A stretch of DNA of 64,000 nucleotides from Euptelea pleiosperma (lineage: Eukaryota; Streptophyta; Magnoliopsida; Ranunculales; Eupteleaceae): positions 14,777,702-14,841,701 of the forward strand of contig CM068545.1 in the NCBI GenBank assembly GCA_035048495.1. Reading direction: 5' to 3'. Every line of letters begins with the position of its first letter. Position 1 is the first letter of the stretch. The translations under genes and the position numbers were made by a program. The notes beneath the pieces are model-generated. The model was not told where the DNA came from. It saw only the letters and a list, made by a program, of their open reading frames with translations, and searched no databases. This document shows, in pieces, positions 48,901-63,900 of this stretch.

Positions 48901-51900
48901 ACCCCGCAACAAACTATAGTGCTTACCGAGAGGCTTATCTCCATGCTTTGTAGGTTACATGGACTCAAAAAGCTGATAGAGATGGTAGAAATTCTGGTCT
49001 TGAGAATACATCTCCTTAACTGCTTCTCATATCTGTTTAGTCATGTCTAAAAGCATAACATTCATGGAGATAGAGGGCTTCATGTTGTTCCACAACCATG
49101 TCATGACCAACTAGTTATCACTCTCCCAGTCTTCAAACATCTTATCATCAGATGAGGGAGGATCATCAATGATAAACTTCACTTTCTTCTTGGTATAGAA
49201 GAGCACTCTAACCGAATTAGACCAAGGCAAATAGTTAGTGCCATTCAACTTCACAAACGTGGTTCGTGCACCAATCCCATTAGATATACCCCACATAGAG
49301 GGTTTTCTAGCACTAGAACTAGCCATAACATCCTTACTACACCAGAAAGGGTCAAGAAACTGTGGAGAAGTAGCACAAAACTATTATAGAAGCGCAGAAC
49401 CAGGAGGCGATTTCAACTAGATCCTCAAAAGCCTTGTTTTTTTTTTTAGGGGGGGGGGCAGCATTTTAAAATCCAACGCAGATGGCCCTTTTTGATGGGG
49501 GCGGTTTAAAAACCCAATAGAACTGGACGCAGTGTCCCTGATCTGGAGGTCGAAGATCCCAACCAAAGTAGCTTTCTTCGCTTGGGAGTCAGCTCTAGAT
49601 AGAATCTTGACCGTGAATCACTTAAAATCTAGAGGGTTCATCTTGGTGGATTACTGCTGGATGTGTAGATGCAGCGGGGAATCGGTGGATCATCTCCTTC
49701 TTCACTGTGATATGGCTAGGGAAGTTTGGAGTTCGTTTCAATCTGACGTCGGGATGAGTTGGGTCATGCCTAGCTCCGTTATGATCCTCTTGCTTAGCTG
49801 GAATACTAAAGCCTTCTCGGCCAGAGGAAAGGTCTTATGGAGGTTGCTCCCTCTCGCGATTCTCTGGGGCATCTGGAAGGAAAGGAATCAGAGAGTTTTT
49901 GAGGGTAAACAAGCAGAATTGCAGGCCATTGTTCTTACCATCAAGGGGATGATATTTCTCTGGTCGAAGTTGTATCCGGTTTGTAGGGGATTATTCTTTG
50001 AGGATTTTGTTTTTCATTGGGGCTATATCTGTACTTGGGACATAAGTTAGTTGGGTTTCAGTCCTGTGTCTTTGTAGCCTTTGCCCTTTGTAGGTTAGCT
50101 CGACCTCTTAGGCTTAGGCCTGCTCTTTTTCGGCTTTTTGCCCCAATAAATTTATATTTATCAAAAAAAAAAAAAAAAAAAACTATTGTAGAAAAATCTG
50201 AAACAACCTAGCAAACCTGTATAGCATGTGCCATTTCATGAGAGAGATTCAAAGAAATCTCAAGGGTTTCCAAAAAAAAAAACCAACTAAATAGATACCA
50301 ACCAGGGAGGGGGCGATTTCAAAACCCAATATAACTATTGTAGAAAAAATCAGAAAACAACCCAACAAACATGTATAGCCTATGTGATTTCACCAGAGAG
50401 ATTCAAAGAAGCCTCTACGGCTTCTAGAAAAAAAACCAATTGAATAGATACCAATTAGCAAGCTGCATTGCCTACCCTAAGGCTTCAAACACACAAATAT
50501 CCTTCTCACGTCTCCAACAATACCATAAACCTGAAATGAACACCAAACAATAATCTAGATGCACATCTAGGTGTAAACAAACCAACGAAGAATTGTTCTA
50601 GTTTTTTTCCACAATCCTAGATAGAACTTGTCATCCAAAGAAAAAGGAGGGAGGGAATAAAAGATGAAAAATAAGGGGAGAATAGGGTTTACCAACGATT
50701 GTAAGATATCAGAGATTGGAGAGAAGAGAGAGAGGAACGAACTTTTTTGGTTCGACCTCCTCTGTTCTTATTTATATATATTGTGCACCGAGTGTTAGGC
50801 CCACTTACATGAATAAGACTTAAGTGAATTGTGGTCCCACACACTAAACATAATATACATAAATAAATAAAGAAAACAAGAACTCTAACATGGTTAAAGG
50901 ATTTAAAATGTCAAGGGGAAGGCTGAAAAGTTTGTGGATATGAGGTAATAAGATTTAAAGACATGCATATGTATAGGTCCCATTATTCTGACATGACAAA
51001 AATAACACACAATCGGACCGATTTTTGGTGAGGATGATCTCCTCACCATGGACATCATCCTCCGAAAATCAGCTCATTCTTACATTTCTAGCCTTTTGAA
51101 AAATTGGTTGCAATTTTAAAAATCTTGGACCATTCATTTCTTCATTAAATCTAAGTTCACTTTTGATAGGTATGGAAGTTTCAGAATGGACTCATTTTTT
51201 GTGAGGATGATACCTCAGAAAAAACCGGCCCTTAACTCATCTTCGTATGGGCCCCCCCAAGGGCATGTCAGGGACCCTATATATATATATATATATATTT
51301 TCAGGTGCACTTATTTTTGTATTTTTGAGATAAACATCATAACGGACACGTTGCTCTATAGTGTACACGCTTATTGACACTTAATGTTTTAATCAGTTAT
51401 CTTTTTCTTCTATTTTCTCTTTTCTTATCTCTTTGTTCCTCTTTTTGGGGCTCAAGAGAGTGTAATCAAGTTTACTTGACATTACATGGTAGTGTATCAA
51501 TTTCAAGTTTTGCCAAGTCATTTTTCTTTTCATTTTTTTGTTTATTTCTCTCTCTTATTTATTATATGTTTCTTTTCCTCTCCATTTTCTATTTGTTGCT
51601 TTTGGCATGTCACATGATAACTCTCATGGATTGTGGGTTCCAAACTGTAACTCAGGTAGGAAATTCGACGGCTTGTACACATGTTTTGAAGATTTAATGA
51701 GATTGAAACTAAATAATTCTGATCCAGGTTATTCATAAGAGAACATAGTCTACAAACTTCCTTTCTGCTGCATCTTGTATTTTTCTCTTTCAATTAATTT
51801 CACTTTCTTATTTTTTGTCTCATAACTGTGGTATTCTATATTTCATTTAAAAGGAACATTTTCTGCACATAACTTTCATTCTATTTTAGAATAATTGTTC

Positions 51901-54900
51901 TGGAATCTTAAGTTCAGTTGATATTGATGATGATCGTTAATTCTTATTGCATAGACTTGTTTCTTCCGGCAATTTGGTCATTCAGTGGTTCGTGTTGACT
52001 ACCTTACACTTCGTATGGGCTTCATCACGGTATGCAATATTCTGAAACCGTATGGAAGCAGACGTGCTACCTTTTAATTTTATAGAAAGCTTTAGATCTG
52101 TTTCCTTGTGGATAAATGAACTCTAACCTTTGCATCCTTGATCCCCTATTTAGTTCTATATTAGTATCATATTATGAGTCTCATATTAGCACATTTCTAA
52201 TGTTGTGTAAGAAATAATAACTGATGCATTCATTGTTTTGAGCAAAGTTTAAAATCTCCGTTTTAAGGTGTGTCTTGGTCAGGTGAAAAACTGAGACAGT
52301 CCCCGAGACTTGACAAAACAATCCCAAGACATTGGAAAAGTGGCAATACAAAACGAAGCATTCCAAGATAAGCCCGGAATAATGAATCTAATCCATAAAA
52401 AAAAACAAAAAAAAAATTATGTTTGAAGCAATTAAAGGACCCCTACGACCATTAAAATTTGAAAAAAAAAATTACACTATTCTCATATATATGCGCCAAT
52501 AGTCCAATATACATCGGCACACACTGTACACTAACACTGCAATTTATTTCACTTATGTTTAATGCTTAGATGAGCTACCATTGTGTTGGAAAGATCTCTT
52601 ACTAGGGCCCTACTGATTGAAACGTTCAAGTGTATAAGTATAAGCACCACTGTCTAATATAGACTAGGTATCATGATAATTGTGTTTGTATCAGGACTAC
52701 CATACTTTCAGTAGTGTAGGCATCTTCTATACATGTGGGGGAGTATTCTTATCAATTCAAAGTGTCCAACTTCTGGACCCCACCTAGAAGATTTGTTAGG
52801 CCAAAATTTAGCCCATCAGATGATCCTAACCACCTAACTGATTGGTTCATTTTTTATGGCTAAAAAATAAGGGCAACAGTCTTAAATAAGGTCAATTTAT
52901 CCGATGGTTAAAATCATTCAGTCAAGCTGATTTGTAGTCTAAGAAGTCTCCCACACGGGATCCACAGATTAGGTACTCCAGGTTGACAAGAAGAGGCACC
53001 GCATATTCATCTCAGACTAGTTAGCATCAGGACTATGTATATTGTAGGCAGGGTTGTCCTTGAACTACTAATCTTGCTGCATTACAGGCCTTTACTATAC
53101 TAGAGTTACATATTCCTTTTTTTATAAGGTTTTATATTCAATCCAAGATATCTGTTTTGCAGGCCCCATCAAGACAACCTGCTAGACCAAAAACCAATCC
53201 AATTGGATGATTGTAACTCAAACTGTTGTACCTTTTTGTGTGGTCATTATTACAAAGCAACAATCAAGAAAATATCTATTTATAGGAGGGCTAAAGTCAT
53301 TGTATCAAGCTGATTTTTCACCAATGAGGTCTCTTACATGGGGTCAATATGACAACCGAGATTGATTAAAATGTATGCCTTTTTATTATATAGACTAGGT
53401 ATTAGGATATGTGTGGTAGCACCAGGACTACCAAATTTTCACCAAATATCTCTTAAGAGGAAACCTGAGGAGTTGGTCAGTAATACTAATACTTGTCATG
53501 TGTGTAGGTCTTGCTAAATATTGGCCTACGGACCACTGACCATGAATGTTTGGCTCACCCTTGCTGAACCTGCACATGAAATAACCAAAAATTAACCTGA
53601 TGGATGATTCCTAGCCATTGAATTTTTACAAATTTCCATCATGGACTTTATGAACAGGCGGCCCGCGAGTTGTTATAAACATTGGTCCAAGCCCATTACA
53701 AAAATAGGCTCAAGTCTAAATGGCTATATTTCACATATCAAGCTGATTTTGTGTGTAGGTCCATCTTGGGTAAGCTAAACATTCAGTAGGCCCAAAAATT
53801 TGTCTTGCCATTATGGCAAATAATACAAGAATCTTTTTATTGTGCCTTGTATAAAAGATAATAGTTTTTTTTTTGTTTTGCAGTTTTTTCATGAGACAAA
53901 CTAAGATGAACCAACACTACATTCATTTTTTTTTTAATTTTTTTGATACTTTCCTAATGTTTTGTTCCGTTTAGGCAAAGTTCTGATACGTCTTGGCTTG
54001 AGACAAACTGAACAAAACAATACTTCAAAGTTCAAACCATGATTTGAGCATAACAGAATACATAAAACTAAAACAATACAAGGTGAAAGACGTGATTACA
54101 CAAACACAAGAGGCACCACAAAATGAAGAAGGTGGACGAGAAAATGAGAAAATCAAGTTTTACCCTTAGTTGCAGGAACTTCTACCTGGTGCCGCTTTTG
54201 CTTCCTTAAAAAGAGCAATACAAAACTTGTGTGCTACAAATGCTTCCCCACACCTGCTCCCGCTTCTTGTTATTAAGGTTTTACGATTAAAAGTTCTATT
54301 AAAATGAATATAACGGCCCCTCTTAAACCATGTGCAGTGCAGCTGCATCCGCCCTGCCCCTGCTTCATGCAACCAAGGAGAAAACTCTCTAAAACGTTAG
54401 GTTACATGGCCTCTCTTTCTTATGCAACATTTGAGATGTTCATTTTCTACCCAAAGTCATGTCCACTTATCCGTTTTTTATCTATTTCATGTAGGCATTT
54501 TACATCATGTAGTGATGCGGTAGTTCAAGTATTATTTTCTTTTTATTGATATTTACTCTATGTTTTGTTTATTCGTGGCAGAATCACAACCTTACATCAA
54601 AGTACGATTTTCACAACTATATGATTCGTTCTATGGAAGAAGAATTCCAAAGGATAGTTGGAGTGAGGTAAGCTACGAACTTCTTGACATTGCCAATTAC
54701 TCCCACTACAACAAGGTGACTCTGCTATCCGTTAATGTTGTTTATGTTCTCCTAATTGTATGGATACCTTTTCTCTCGTTTGATGGGTGATTTCTGAGAC
54801 TACATTGCCAGCAAGCAAAATTCTATAACATTAAGAATTTCGTGTTATTTATTCTGACCAATAAGGCTTCCCAAATCTAGGCTGCCTGATAAGATGCAAT

Positions 54901-57900
54901 TTATGTTACTTCAACCAGAGAAATTTTTCCTTTACTATTTTGTATTGTTATTGTTCCTTCTCTTATTTTAAAGGCTTAATGTCCTCACAAGTGCCTTCTG
55001 TCTTCCCTTTTTCTTTCTTAGTGAACACTGCTGTTAAAAGGGGAAACCATTGGAAGTTAACATATTAACCGGTTAACTGCTGATAGATGCAGATGAAGAT
55101 CTGTGATCAGGCTGATCTAGGAGGAACTTTCTACATCCTCCATTAGATAATTGATTTGTTCTTCACACCTGCGGTGCTGAGATTCACGTTCTGTGTTTCT
55201 TATTCATCAAGGATTTGATTGTTTTGTCTACTAGATTGGTATCTTTCCAATTGAGCCATGGTCTTAAGCCAGAAACTAAGTTTGTTTGCTGACCACTCCC
55301 ATTTAATGTTCAGAGACTTGTCTTGACTCACTAATTGATCTTTCAGTTTCTGAATTCAACCTGTCTGATTCAAACTCAATAAAGATTAGACGCTTGTGAA
55401 GCTGCCACCTAAAATGCCATTTTGTTGATTGTATTGCAGTGGGCCACTGTGGGGTTTTGTTGTTGCTTTCATGCTGTTTAATGTAAAAGGTAAGACATGT
55501 TTTGCATCTTTTTTTTTTGTAATTATGGAATTTTTCGGATCTTATGTATTCTACACTTGCACAAATATACTTGGGATGCTGCTCCCACTTCTGAATCTCA
55601 CAATTCCTGGATGATCCTTTTTTTTTTTGATAAGTAAAAGATTTATTAGGGAAAAGAAAAAACCGTACAAAACCCAGGGCCGAGGTCGAGGTGACCTAAA
55701 CAGCCTGGGGACACCCAAAAGGGAAAAAACAAAGCCCCAGCCCCCCACCCAAAGGAGACACACAAGCGTCAATCCTTAGAGCTTAGAACATCTAGACGGA
55801 AAACAAAGTCTTCAAAGAAGGTCCCCTTGCACTCCGAAAATACTCTAGACCAAAGGAAAAGCAACCCCTTGATATTAAGGATGATCGATTCGACGTCGAG
55901 ACTCCTCCCTTCAAAGGCCCTTTGGTTCCTTTCCTTCTAAAGCCCCGAACAGTAGCGAAAGGCAGCATCCGCCAAAGAATATTTCCTCGAGAAGAGAAGA
56001 CTTTGGCCCTCCAACTACCAAAGAGCTGCATAAGAGAACCCGACATCACCCAACTTATGCCAAACTCATAAAAGAAGGATGACTAAACGCTGTAAGCCAC
56101 GTCGCAATGTAACAAGAGATGATCCACGGATTCGCCATCATTCCGGCACATCCAGCAGTAAGGATGAAACCTCTGGAGCGCAGATGATTCACAGTCAGTA
56201 TCTTGTCAAGAGCAGCCTCTAATGCGAAAAAGACCACCTTTGAAGGGACCCTAGAGCTCCATATCGTCGAGGCTGGGAAGAAGATTCCTTCTGGGGAGTG
56301 AACAGCCTTGTAGAAAGATTGAACTAAAAACGATCCTCCTTTAGACCAAATCCACACTCGCTTGTCACGGCATGACTGGAGGTAGATATTATCCAATCGA
56401 TGTAGCATGCTAGTGAGGGGTTCTATCTCCCAATTGTTGAGGTTTCTCCTAAACCCAAAATTCCAACCGCCTCCCTCCCTGTCCGAGTTAGCCACATCAT
56501 AGATAGACCACTCTTTTCTGTTCGAAAGAGAGTAGAGGTCAGGGAAGTCAACCCCGAGGGGAGCCTCCCCACACCAATGATCCTCCCAGAATCGGATCCT
56601 GTTGCCTACTTCCGCTACGAAACGGACTCCCCTATTGAAAACAGATGTAAGCTTAGCAATGCCCCTCCAAACACTACATCCGTAAGGAGTCAAAACCGTG
56701 TTGCTAACCCAACCATGAGATGAAGCTCCATACTTGTCGGCTACCACCCCCCTCCAAGGGCTAGAGCTTTCCTCTCCAAACCTCCGGATCCATTTACTCA
56801 AAAGGGCCTGATTCATCACTTTAAGATTCTTAATCCCCAAGCCCCCTTTCTCTTTATCCATGCACACTTTATTCCAGCTGACCAGATGGATTTTCTTCTC
56901 CCCATCCCACCCTTCCCACAAGAATTGCCGCATGATCTTGTCTAGAGTTTTCGCCACCCTACTCGGCAAAGCAAAGATGGACATGTAGTAAATCGGTAAG
57001 CTGGACAGAGTGCTTTTGATAAGGACTAATCTGCCCCCTTTGGATAAGTGTTTAGCTTTCCAAGTAGCCAACCTTCTGCCAAAACATTCAATGACTGGCT
57101 CCCAAAGAGCTGTGGACCTGTAGGAGTGCCCTAGAGGGAGACCCAAATAAGTGGTCGGAAAAGTGTCAACATTGCACTCCAAAATGCTAGCCAGGGCAGC
57201 AATGTTCTCCACGTCGCCTACTCCGATAACTTTGCTCTTGGATAGGTTGACCTTCAAACCCAAAGTTGCTTCAAAACAACATAAGAGGCCTCTCAGAAAT
57301 CTCAACTGCATAACAGAGGGGGAAAGAAACACAAGGGTGTCGTCCGCAAATTGGAGGTCAGAGATAGCCCTAGATCCCTGGGCAATTGTGAACCCTTCCA
57401 ACTCCCCTAAGGCCACAGCTCTATCAACCATTCTACCCAAAGCCTCCACCACCACCAAGAACAAATAAAGTGATAACGGATCTCCTTGCCGAAGGCCCCT
57501 GGAACTTTCGAAATAACCGGCCGGCGACCCGTTGATCATAATAGAGAAGGAAGCGGAGCAAGTGCATTTTCTTATCCATGTCCTCCACAAAACCCCAAAG
57601 CCCATCCTAACCAGCATATAGTCCAGAAAGCACCAATCCACGTGGTCGTAGGCTTTCTCCATATCTATTTTATAGACTAGTCCGGATTACCGAGTTTGGC
57701 TCTTGAGTCTATGCATTCATTTGCAATAAGGACCCCGTCCAAGATTTGTCTTCCTAACACAAAAGCCCCTTGGTTAGGAGAAATGATAGAAGACAAGACT
57801 TCTCTAAATCTTGAAGCTAACACTTTGGAGATTATTTTGTACACGCTGCCCATTAGGCTAATAGGTCTGAAATTGGTAATGTCGACTGCCCCTTGGAACT

Positions 57901-60900
57901 TAAGAATCAGCGCTATGAAGGTGCTATTAGAGCCAAAATCCAGAAATCCATCCCGATGGAAGTCTGCTACCACTCGCATAAAGTCTGCTCCCACGATGCC
58001 CCAACATTGTTTGTAGAACGCGATAGTGAAACATCTGGACCAGGCGCTTTGTCTCCTGCCAAGGCTGAGATGGTTGTCAAAACCTCCTCCTCAGCAAAAG
58101 GTATTTCCAATCTCGCCCTATCAGCGCCACTGATTTGATCGAATGCAAGGCCATCCAGCTTGGGTCTATGGATCGCGGTTTCGGAGTACAAATCTGAGTA
58201 GAATTGCACCGCTTCCTTTCTGATGCTTTCCTCCTCTTCCAAGCATCTATCCCTGATTTGGAGCCGAGTTAGCAGATTCCTCCTTCTATTAGCATTAGCC
58301 ACCTTGTGGAAATATTTAGTATTGTTGTCGCCCTCCTTAAGCCATCGGATTCTGGATTTCTGCTTCCAGTTGATCTCCTCCAACGTCACCAATTGTTGAT
58401 AATCCGACTTCAAATTAATGCGCCTCGTGCGTTCTTCCATAGTCAGCGGGCCCTCTTCCTCCTGTCTGTCAAGCATGGCTATCGCCTCTAGGACCACTCC
58501 TTTCCTATGGTCAACACGCCCGAACACTTCTCGATTCCATTGCTTGATCTGCTCCTTAAGAGCTTTTAGCTTGAGCCTGAAAGTCACCCCAGCCTTACCT
58601 TCAAAAGAGGAGTTCCACCATTCCTCCACCTTACTCTTGAATTGAGGATCGCAAAGCCACATATTTTCGAAGCGGAAGGGGATAGGACGAGACCTAAAAC
58701 CCGCATAGTCCAGGATCATGGGGCAATGATCCGAAACAGGTTTAGGAATGGCAAGTAATGAAACTCCTGGGGAATGATCTTCCCATCCAGACGAAACTAG
58801 AAATCTGTCCAGTCTACAGAGAATAGGGTGCTCTTGGTTATTAGACTAGGTAAATCTGCCCCCACACATAGGAATATCCATAAGAGAATTCCTCTCAATG
58901 AAGTCTCTGAACTTCCTCATGCTGCTCGACACTCTTCCCCTCAGATTCTTTTTGTGAGGATATCGAATAACATTGAAGTCCCCTCCAATACACCATGGTT
59001 CGTCCCATAATCCCGCGATGTCGTCCAACTCCCCCCAGAATTGATCCCTGCAGGAAGATGAGGAAGGACCATACACCCCAGTCAGAACCCAAAGGAACTG
59101 ATCTCCCACACACCTGCATCGGATAGAAGCCGTGAAGGCTCCTACCAACACGTCCACCACCTCTAAGAAATTGCTATTCCAAATGATAACTATGCCTCCT
59201 GCAGTGCCATATGCTGGTAGATCGAGCCACCCAAACTCAGCAAAGCTACATAATTCGTGTACCAAAATCGAGTCCATCTTCCCCATCTTGGTCTCCTGGA
59301 GCAGCAGCACATTCGTCCGCCATCTTTTGCTTAGGCTTTTGACCACAGCTCTTCTATCTCCGTTGCCAACGCCACGGACATTCCAAGAATAGATTTTAAT
59401 CTTCATTGGACAACTTACTTCTCCTCCCTCTTCTACGGCTACCATAAACGATCGTATCGCCTGAAATAAATGGACTAGCTAGCCTCTGAATTTCCCTGTG
59501 GATCCTAACTGGTTTGTCTTTATGGGTTGACATAGCATCAGAATCCCCTATACCTTTCCCCTTCTCTGTTGTATCATCTGTAGTAGGCTCCCTCTGCTCC
59601 AAGGTTGGTTCGATATGGTAGTTGGGGTCCGAATTCTCGTCGACCCTGTACTCAGTGGTATGACATTCCACCCTGACTCCTTCTAATAATAGGGGTTCAG
59701 ACTCCATTGGAGTAGTAGGAGTGGCCGAAGAGATTCCTAAGATGGAGAAGATCAACATCCTTGTTTCTTCTTCATTACCGTCTAAGGACAAGCCCAACTG
59801 AAGCCCCAAACCCATGATGTTGTCTTTGAACCAGTTTTTTATATCTTCCTCGGTCCACACCAGATTAGTCTGTGGCTCCGGTTATGGGAAATCATCATTT
59901 GACGTCGTTATTGGCACTAATGCCATTTCCTCGTTCCCTGGAAAAGTGATCTCCTCATCCGAACGTATAGTGTCCTCCTCGACCTCATCCAGTGCCGGAA
60001 TTCTGACTAGAGGAGGAATCTCCAATGCCATACTTGCTCTAGGATAGTCTATGCCGACCCCCCCTACACAATCCAATGTCATTGTTTGCTTCGCCAGAGA
60101 GGATCCTTGCATCACCCTACCCTCTTCTAAGAGCCGGGGGTGATTTGAGGATATTGGGTTTGCCGTGATGTGGATCCTAGATAACAATTTCGACTGGAGA
60201 TCAGGAAAGGAAGAGGGGGTTATAGATAGGAGATTAAGGGAGTGGATGACCGAGGTAGAATTCTTACCCGTGAAAGAAATAGGCTGCGATCCCTGATCGC
60301 CTACGACTGGAGGATTTGGCAGAGGGTTCTCATCAGGTAGCTCCTTGGGGCGATGTTGAAGATCTATCCCTGATATCCCATTCTTCCTGGAGTCCAGAGG
60401 GAGATCCCCTAGGCTGAATCCCTTAGTAGGCGATGTTGAGTTCGGGGGCGACATAATTTTCTTAAGAGGCGCGTCATTAGGAGTCGGCCCTAATAAGGAG
60501 GGAGCATCGGTTTCGGGTCGGGTTAGGCTAAAGTTCGCCAGCGGGCTTCTCAACTTTCTGCCGCCCGGGGATTTACCCGAGAACCGATTGAAACCAATAC
60601 GGCCCATACGTATATGGATACTTCTCCTGGATTGGGCCCCAAATCTTTTAGGGTTCGCTCCCTTATTCGGAGGCCTACCCCTACCTCTCCTCCACGTGGC
60701 AAGCTGGCGAGATGTCCTGCCTAAAGAGTCGACGATTCTAGAAAAATTTTGATTTTTCGAATCCTCCCGTATCTTCTCAACCATGCGGGGAGAAGGTGGA
60801 TCAGTTCTCCCTTCCACGTGGCTCCCTGTGTTAGGTGTAGGACCCAATAGCCTATGAGAATGCTCCACAGGGTTCGTCCTGCTAGACACCAAGCTATCCT

Positions 60901-63900
60901 CAACGAAACTGACCTCCTCCTCCGCTAACGATGGCGGTGCTACTACTCCCACCGGGCTTCCTTTTAGCAGCTCCCTCGGCCGGAAGAGAATACAAGCACG
61001 GAACCCTAATTGGTGGCTCCTTCATCAGGGCTGTTGCATAATTCGACGGTGGCATTGGGACGACGTGGGTGATCTCCAGATAAACCGTGAAAGGAACTCC
61101 CTTGTCTCTAATGGTGACTGTCCTGGGTATTTCCGTCACCCCACCTCCTATCTTCAATCTCGCCTCACACCAGTTCGTCCCCTTGAGAGAAGCTTCTTCT
61201 ACCTCCAACAATCCCCCCGCCAGCCTCCCTATGCTTCCAAAAACTTCACGGTTCCACAGATGGAACGGTAAACCTCGAGCATGGATCTAAACAGGGCCCG
61301 AACTCTTAGAAGTTGAGGGGGCGTTACAGGTAGGCCACCATCTACTAATGTAGATGATAGAGTAGCCTACCCTTATGGAGGTAAGGTTACACAGAAACCT
61401 GAAAGAAATGGGGTTGTCCACAAAGAACAGCCATTTCCTAAGACCACAGGGACTCAAGTAAAAGAGTTGAGAATTGCCGGAGATCCAGGTTAGAGCTACA
61501 GCTATGTCTTCCCACGAAGTGGATTTATTCGATGACTCACAGATGAGCGCGTATTTCCATCGCCCAAAAACAGAGGTAGAGGAGCCAGAGTTACTGGTAA
61601 CAATGTCACTGGATTTGTCAACTGTAGCGTGGACCTCTGGGGTTTGGGTTGAGACTCTGTGTCCTCAAGAATTCGGGAAAGACTGCGCTTCAGCCAACCT
61701 TACAGGTTTCTGGATACCCAGGGAAATCAAACCATCAGACAGAGAACTCCATCCTCCTCCATGTCCGCCTTCAGGAAAACAGAACACTATGTTGCGCCCT
61801 GACTGTGTGATCTCTGAGAATCTAATGAAACCGCCATTGCCATTACGTTTCTCTTCAGCAATATAACATTTTCCGAATATCACCGTCTTTCTCCAAAGGA
61901 GTTTGGATGCCTTGGCTTTGAGCGGTTCCTTGAACACCCCTACCAGCCACCTGCTGAGCTCCCCTGGAATGTCAGCCTCTTCGACCCATCTACGCCCTTC
62001 TTCTCGGATACGCAACAGGGACCTCCCTCCCTTGCAGATTAATGTGAACTCAAAAAACTTGGCCTCCACAGGCACCCTGATCGTCATTCAGTAGATCAAA
62101 CTCAGATGCTGGAGAAGCTCGCCAACATGATAAATTCACTATCAAGCGCCACAATTCCTGGATGATCCTAACCAGAAAATAGTTTCATTTATACCTTTTT
62201 TAGTTGCCTCTTGCCTTCACTTGTTCCTGTTTCTTAAGGACACTAATACCTTTGGACATAGTTTTCAATTTAGTGATGACTCGCCTCCACTTCCCGTTAT
62301 TCATTTCTTGCTCACTTCTTGTAAGCTCTAACTATACCTGCTTATTCTTGCAAATTTATTTGGTAGACTCATTATCCATCGGTTTGTATATCTTATCTTG
62401 CAGGGTCTAATCTTTATTTCTGGATAGCCATCATTCCCATTACTGTAAGTTGTTATTCTGATGCAACGCTAATTTGAATTGACACTCATGCCAGTGTTGG
62501 ACACGGATATAATCAAATAAACACTCAGACACCTGAAATGTCAGCAGATTTTTATACTTTAAGTTTTTAACTATTATAAAAAAAAAATGACATACGGTCA
62601 TTTTAATATGTTTGTAAAAAAAATCCCAGAAAAAGGACTAAAAGAAGAATACGGTTTATAGAAGAAACCTAGAGCTGTGTCCAGCTGTGTTGGCAACTTG
62701 GCACGCACACGCACGCACACACACATTGATGGTCAGGATAAGTTGACATATGCTATTGACGCATATAATGACATACGGTCGTGTGGCCCACATGGAGATG
62801 AGTTGAGGGCTGATTTTCAGTGAAAATGATCTCACCATAGAAATCATCCTCACAAAAATCAACCATTTCTGAAACTTCTAGTTCTAACCTATCAAATGTG
62901 GACTTGAAAGTTAACTGTGAAAATGACAGTCCACAAATTTTATATGGGATTAGGATAAAATGACACATACAAGGACACACGGTCGTAGGGCCCACATGGA
63001 GATAAGGTTGATTTTTGCGAGGATGATCTTGTCACCACGGAGACCATTCTCACCAAAACTCAGCTTATTCCAACAAGTAGGAGCCTTTTGGAAAATGGAT
63101 GACCGTTAATTGAAGTCCACATTTAATAGGGTTTTCTCACTATTACAATTACCACTACGAATGAAGGACCAATAACGATCTTGGAGGAGGAGGGGGCACT
63201 AATTTTTCATAAAGGGCTGACTTTTTATGAAGACAATCTCTATGGTGAGGAGATCATCCTCACCAAAAATCAGCCTTTATATATACAGACACATACCGAT
63301 AACTTTCAAAACTTTTGTTTATTCAAATATTTCGTTTTCAGCTATTATTCTTTATGTTCATATTTTTTAAATGTATATCTGCTAATCTAAATATATTCTT
63401 ATACTTAATCTGAACTTAAAAAAATAGTGAGAGAGAGGGAGTGGGATATTTTTGGCAGGCCTATGTGGCGCTCACATGGAGATGAGTCAATGGCTGATCA
63501 TCCTCAGAAAAGAAAAAACCAGCCCATTCCGACATTTCTTGCCTCATGAGAAGTGGATTACAAGTTAAAAAAATCTTGTCCGTATATTACGTTGTTAACT
63601 TCTAAGTTCACATTTGATAGGGTTAGAAAATTCAGAGTGGGCTGATTTTTTGCGAGTTTGATTTCCATGGTGAGATCACCTCCATGGGGCCCACATGGAG
63701 ATGAGTTAAGAGCTGGATTTTGGTGAGGATGATCTCCATGGTGAAGAGATCATCCTCACCAAAGATCAGCCCTTGAATCATCTGCATGTGGGCCCCACGA
63801 TCATGTGTCGTTTAGTGTGTCAAAAAGTCTGTGTGAGCCTATCCAACACACACGCACACACATATTTTATATCAAGATGGCTGAGAAGTACTTAATTGTG

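Larger units (their letters stand above)
55619..62149 (-). mobile_element. Near full-length L1-type non-LTR retrotransposon (LINE)
   Basis: This 6.5-kb insert sits in MLO intron 9 in antisense. The 3' end on the minus strand is TTACTTATCA followed by poly-A (poly-T from 55619 on the + strand). The 5' end is at 62149, a short distance before the ORF1 ATG at 62087. A perfect 20-bp target-site duplication flanks it. It carries ORF1 (RNA-binding, gag-like) and ORF2 (endonuclease, reverse transcriptase, zf-RVT tail). The intact duplication and full length point to a recent insertion, although both ORFs are already damaged. Confidence 0.93.

Noticed and set aside
59882..60952. 356-codon minus-strand frame as a separate host gene
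   Set aside because: It lies inside the target-site-duplicated LINE, between ORF1 N-terminal and ORF2 sequence. It is the low-complexity part of ORF1.
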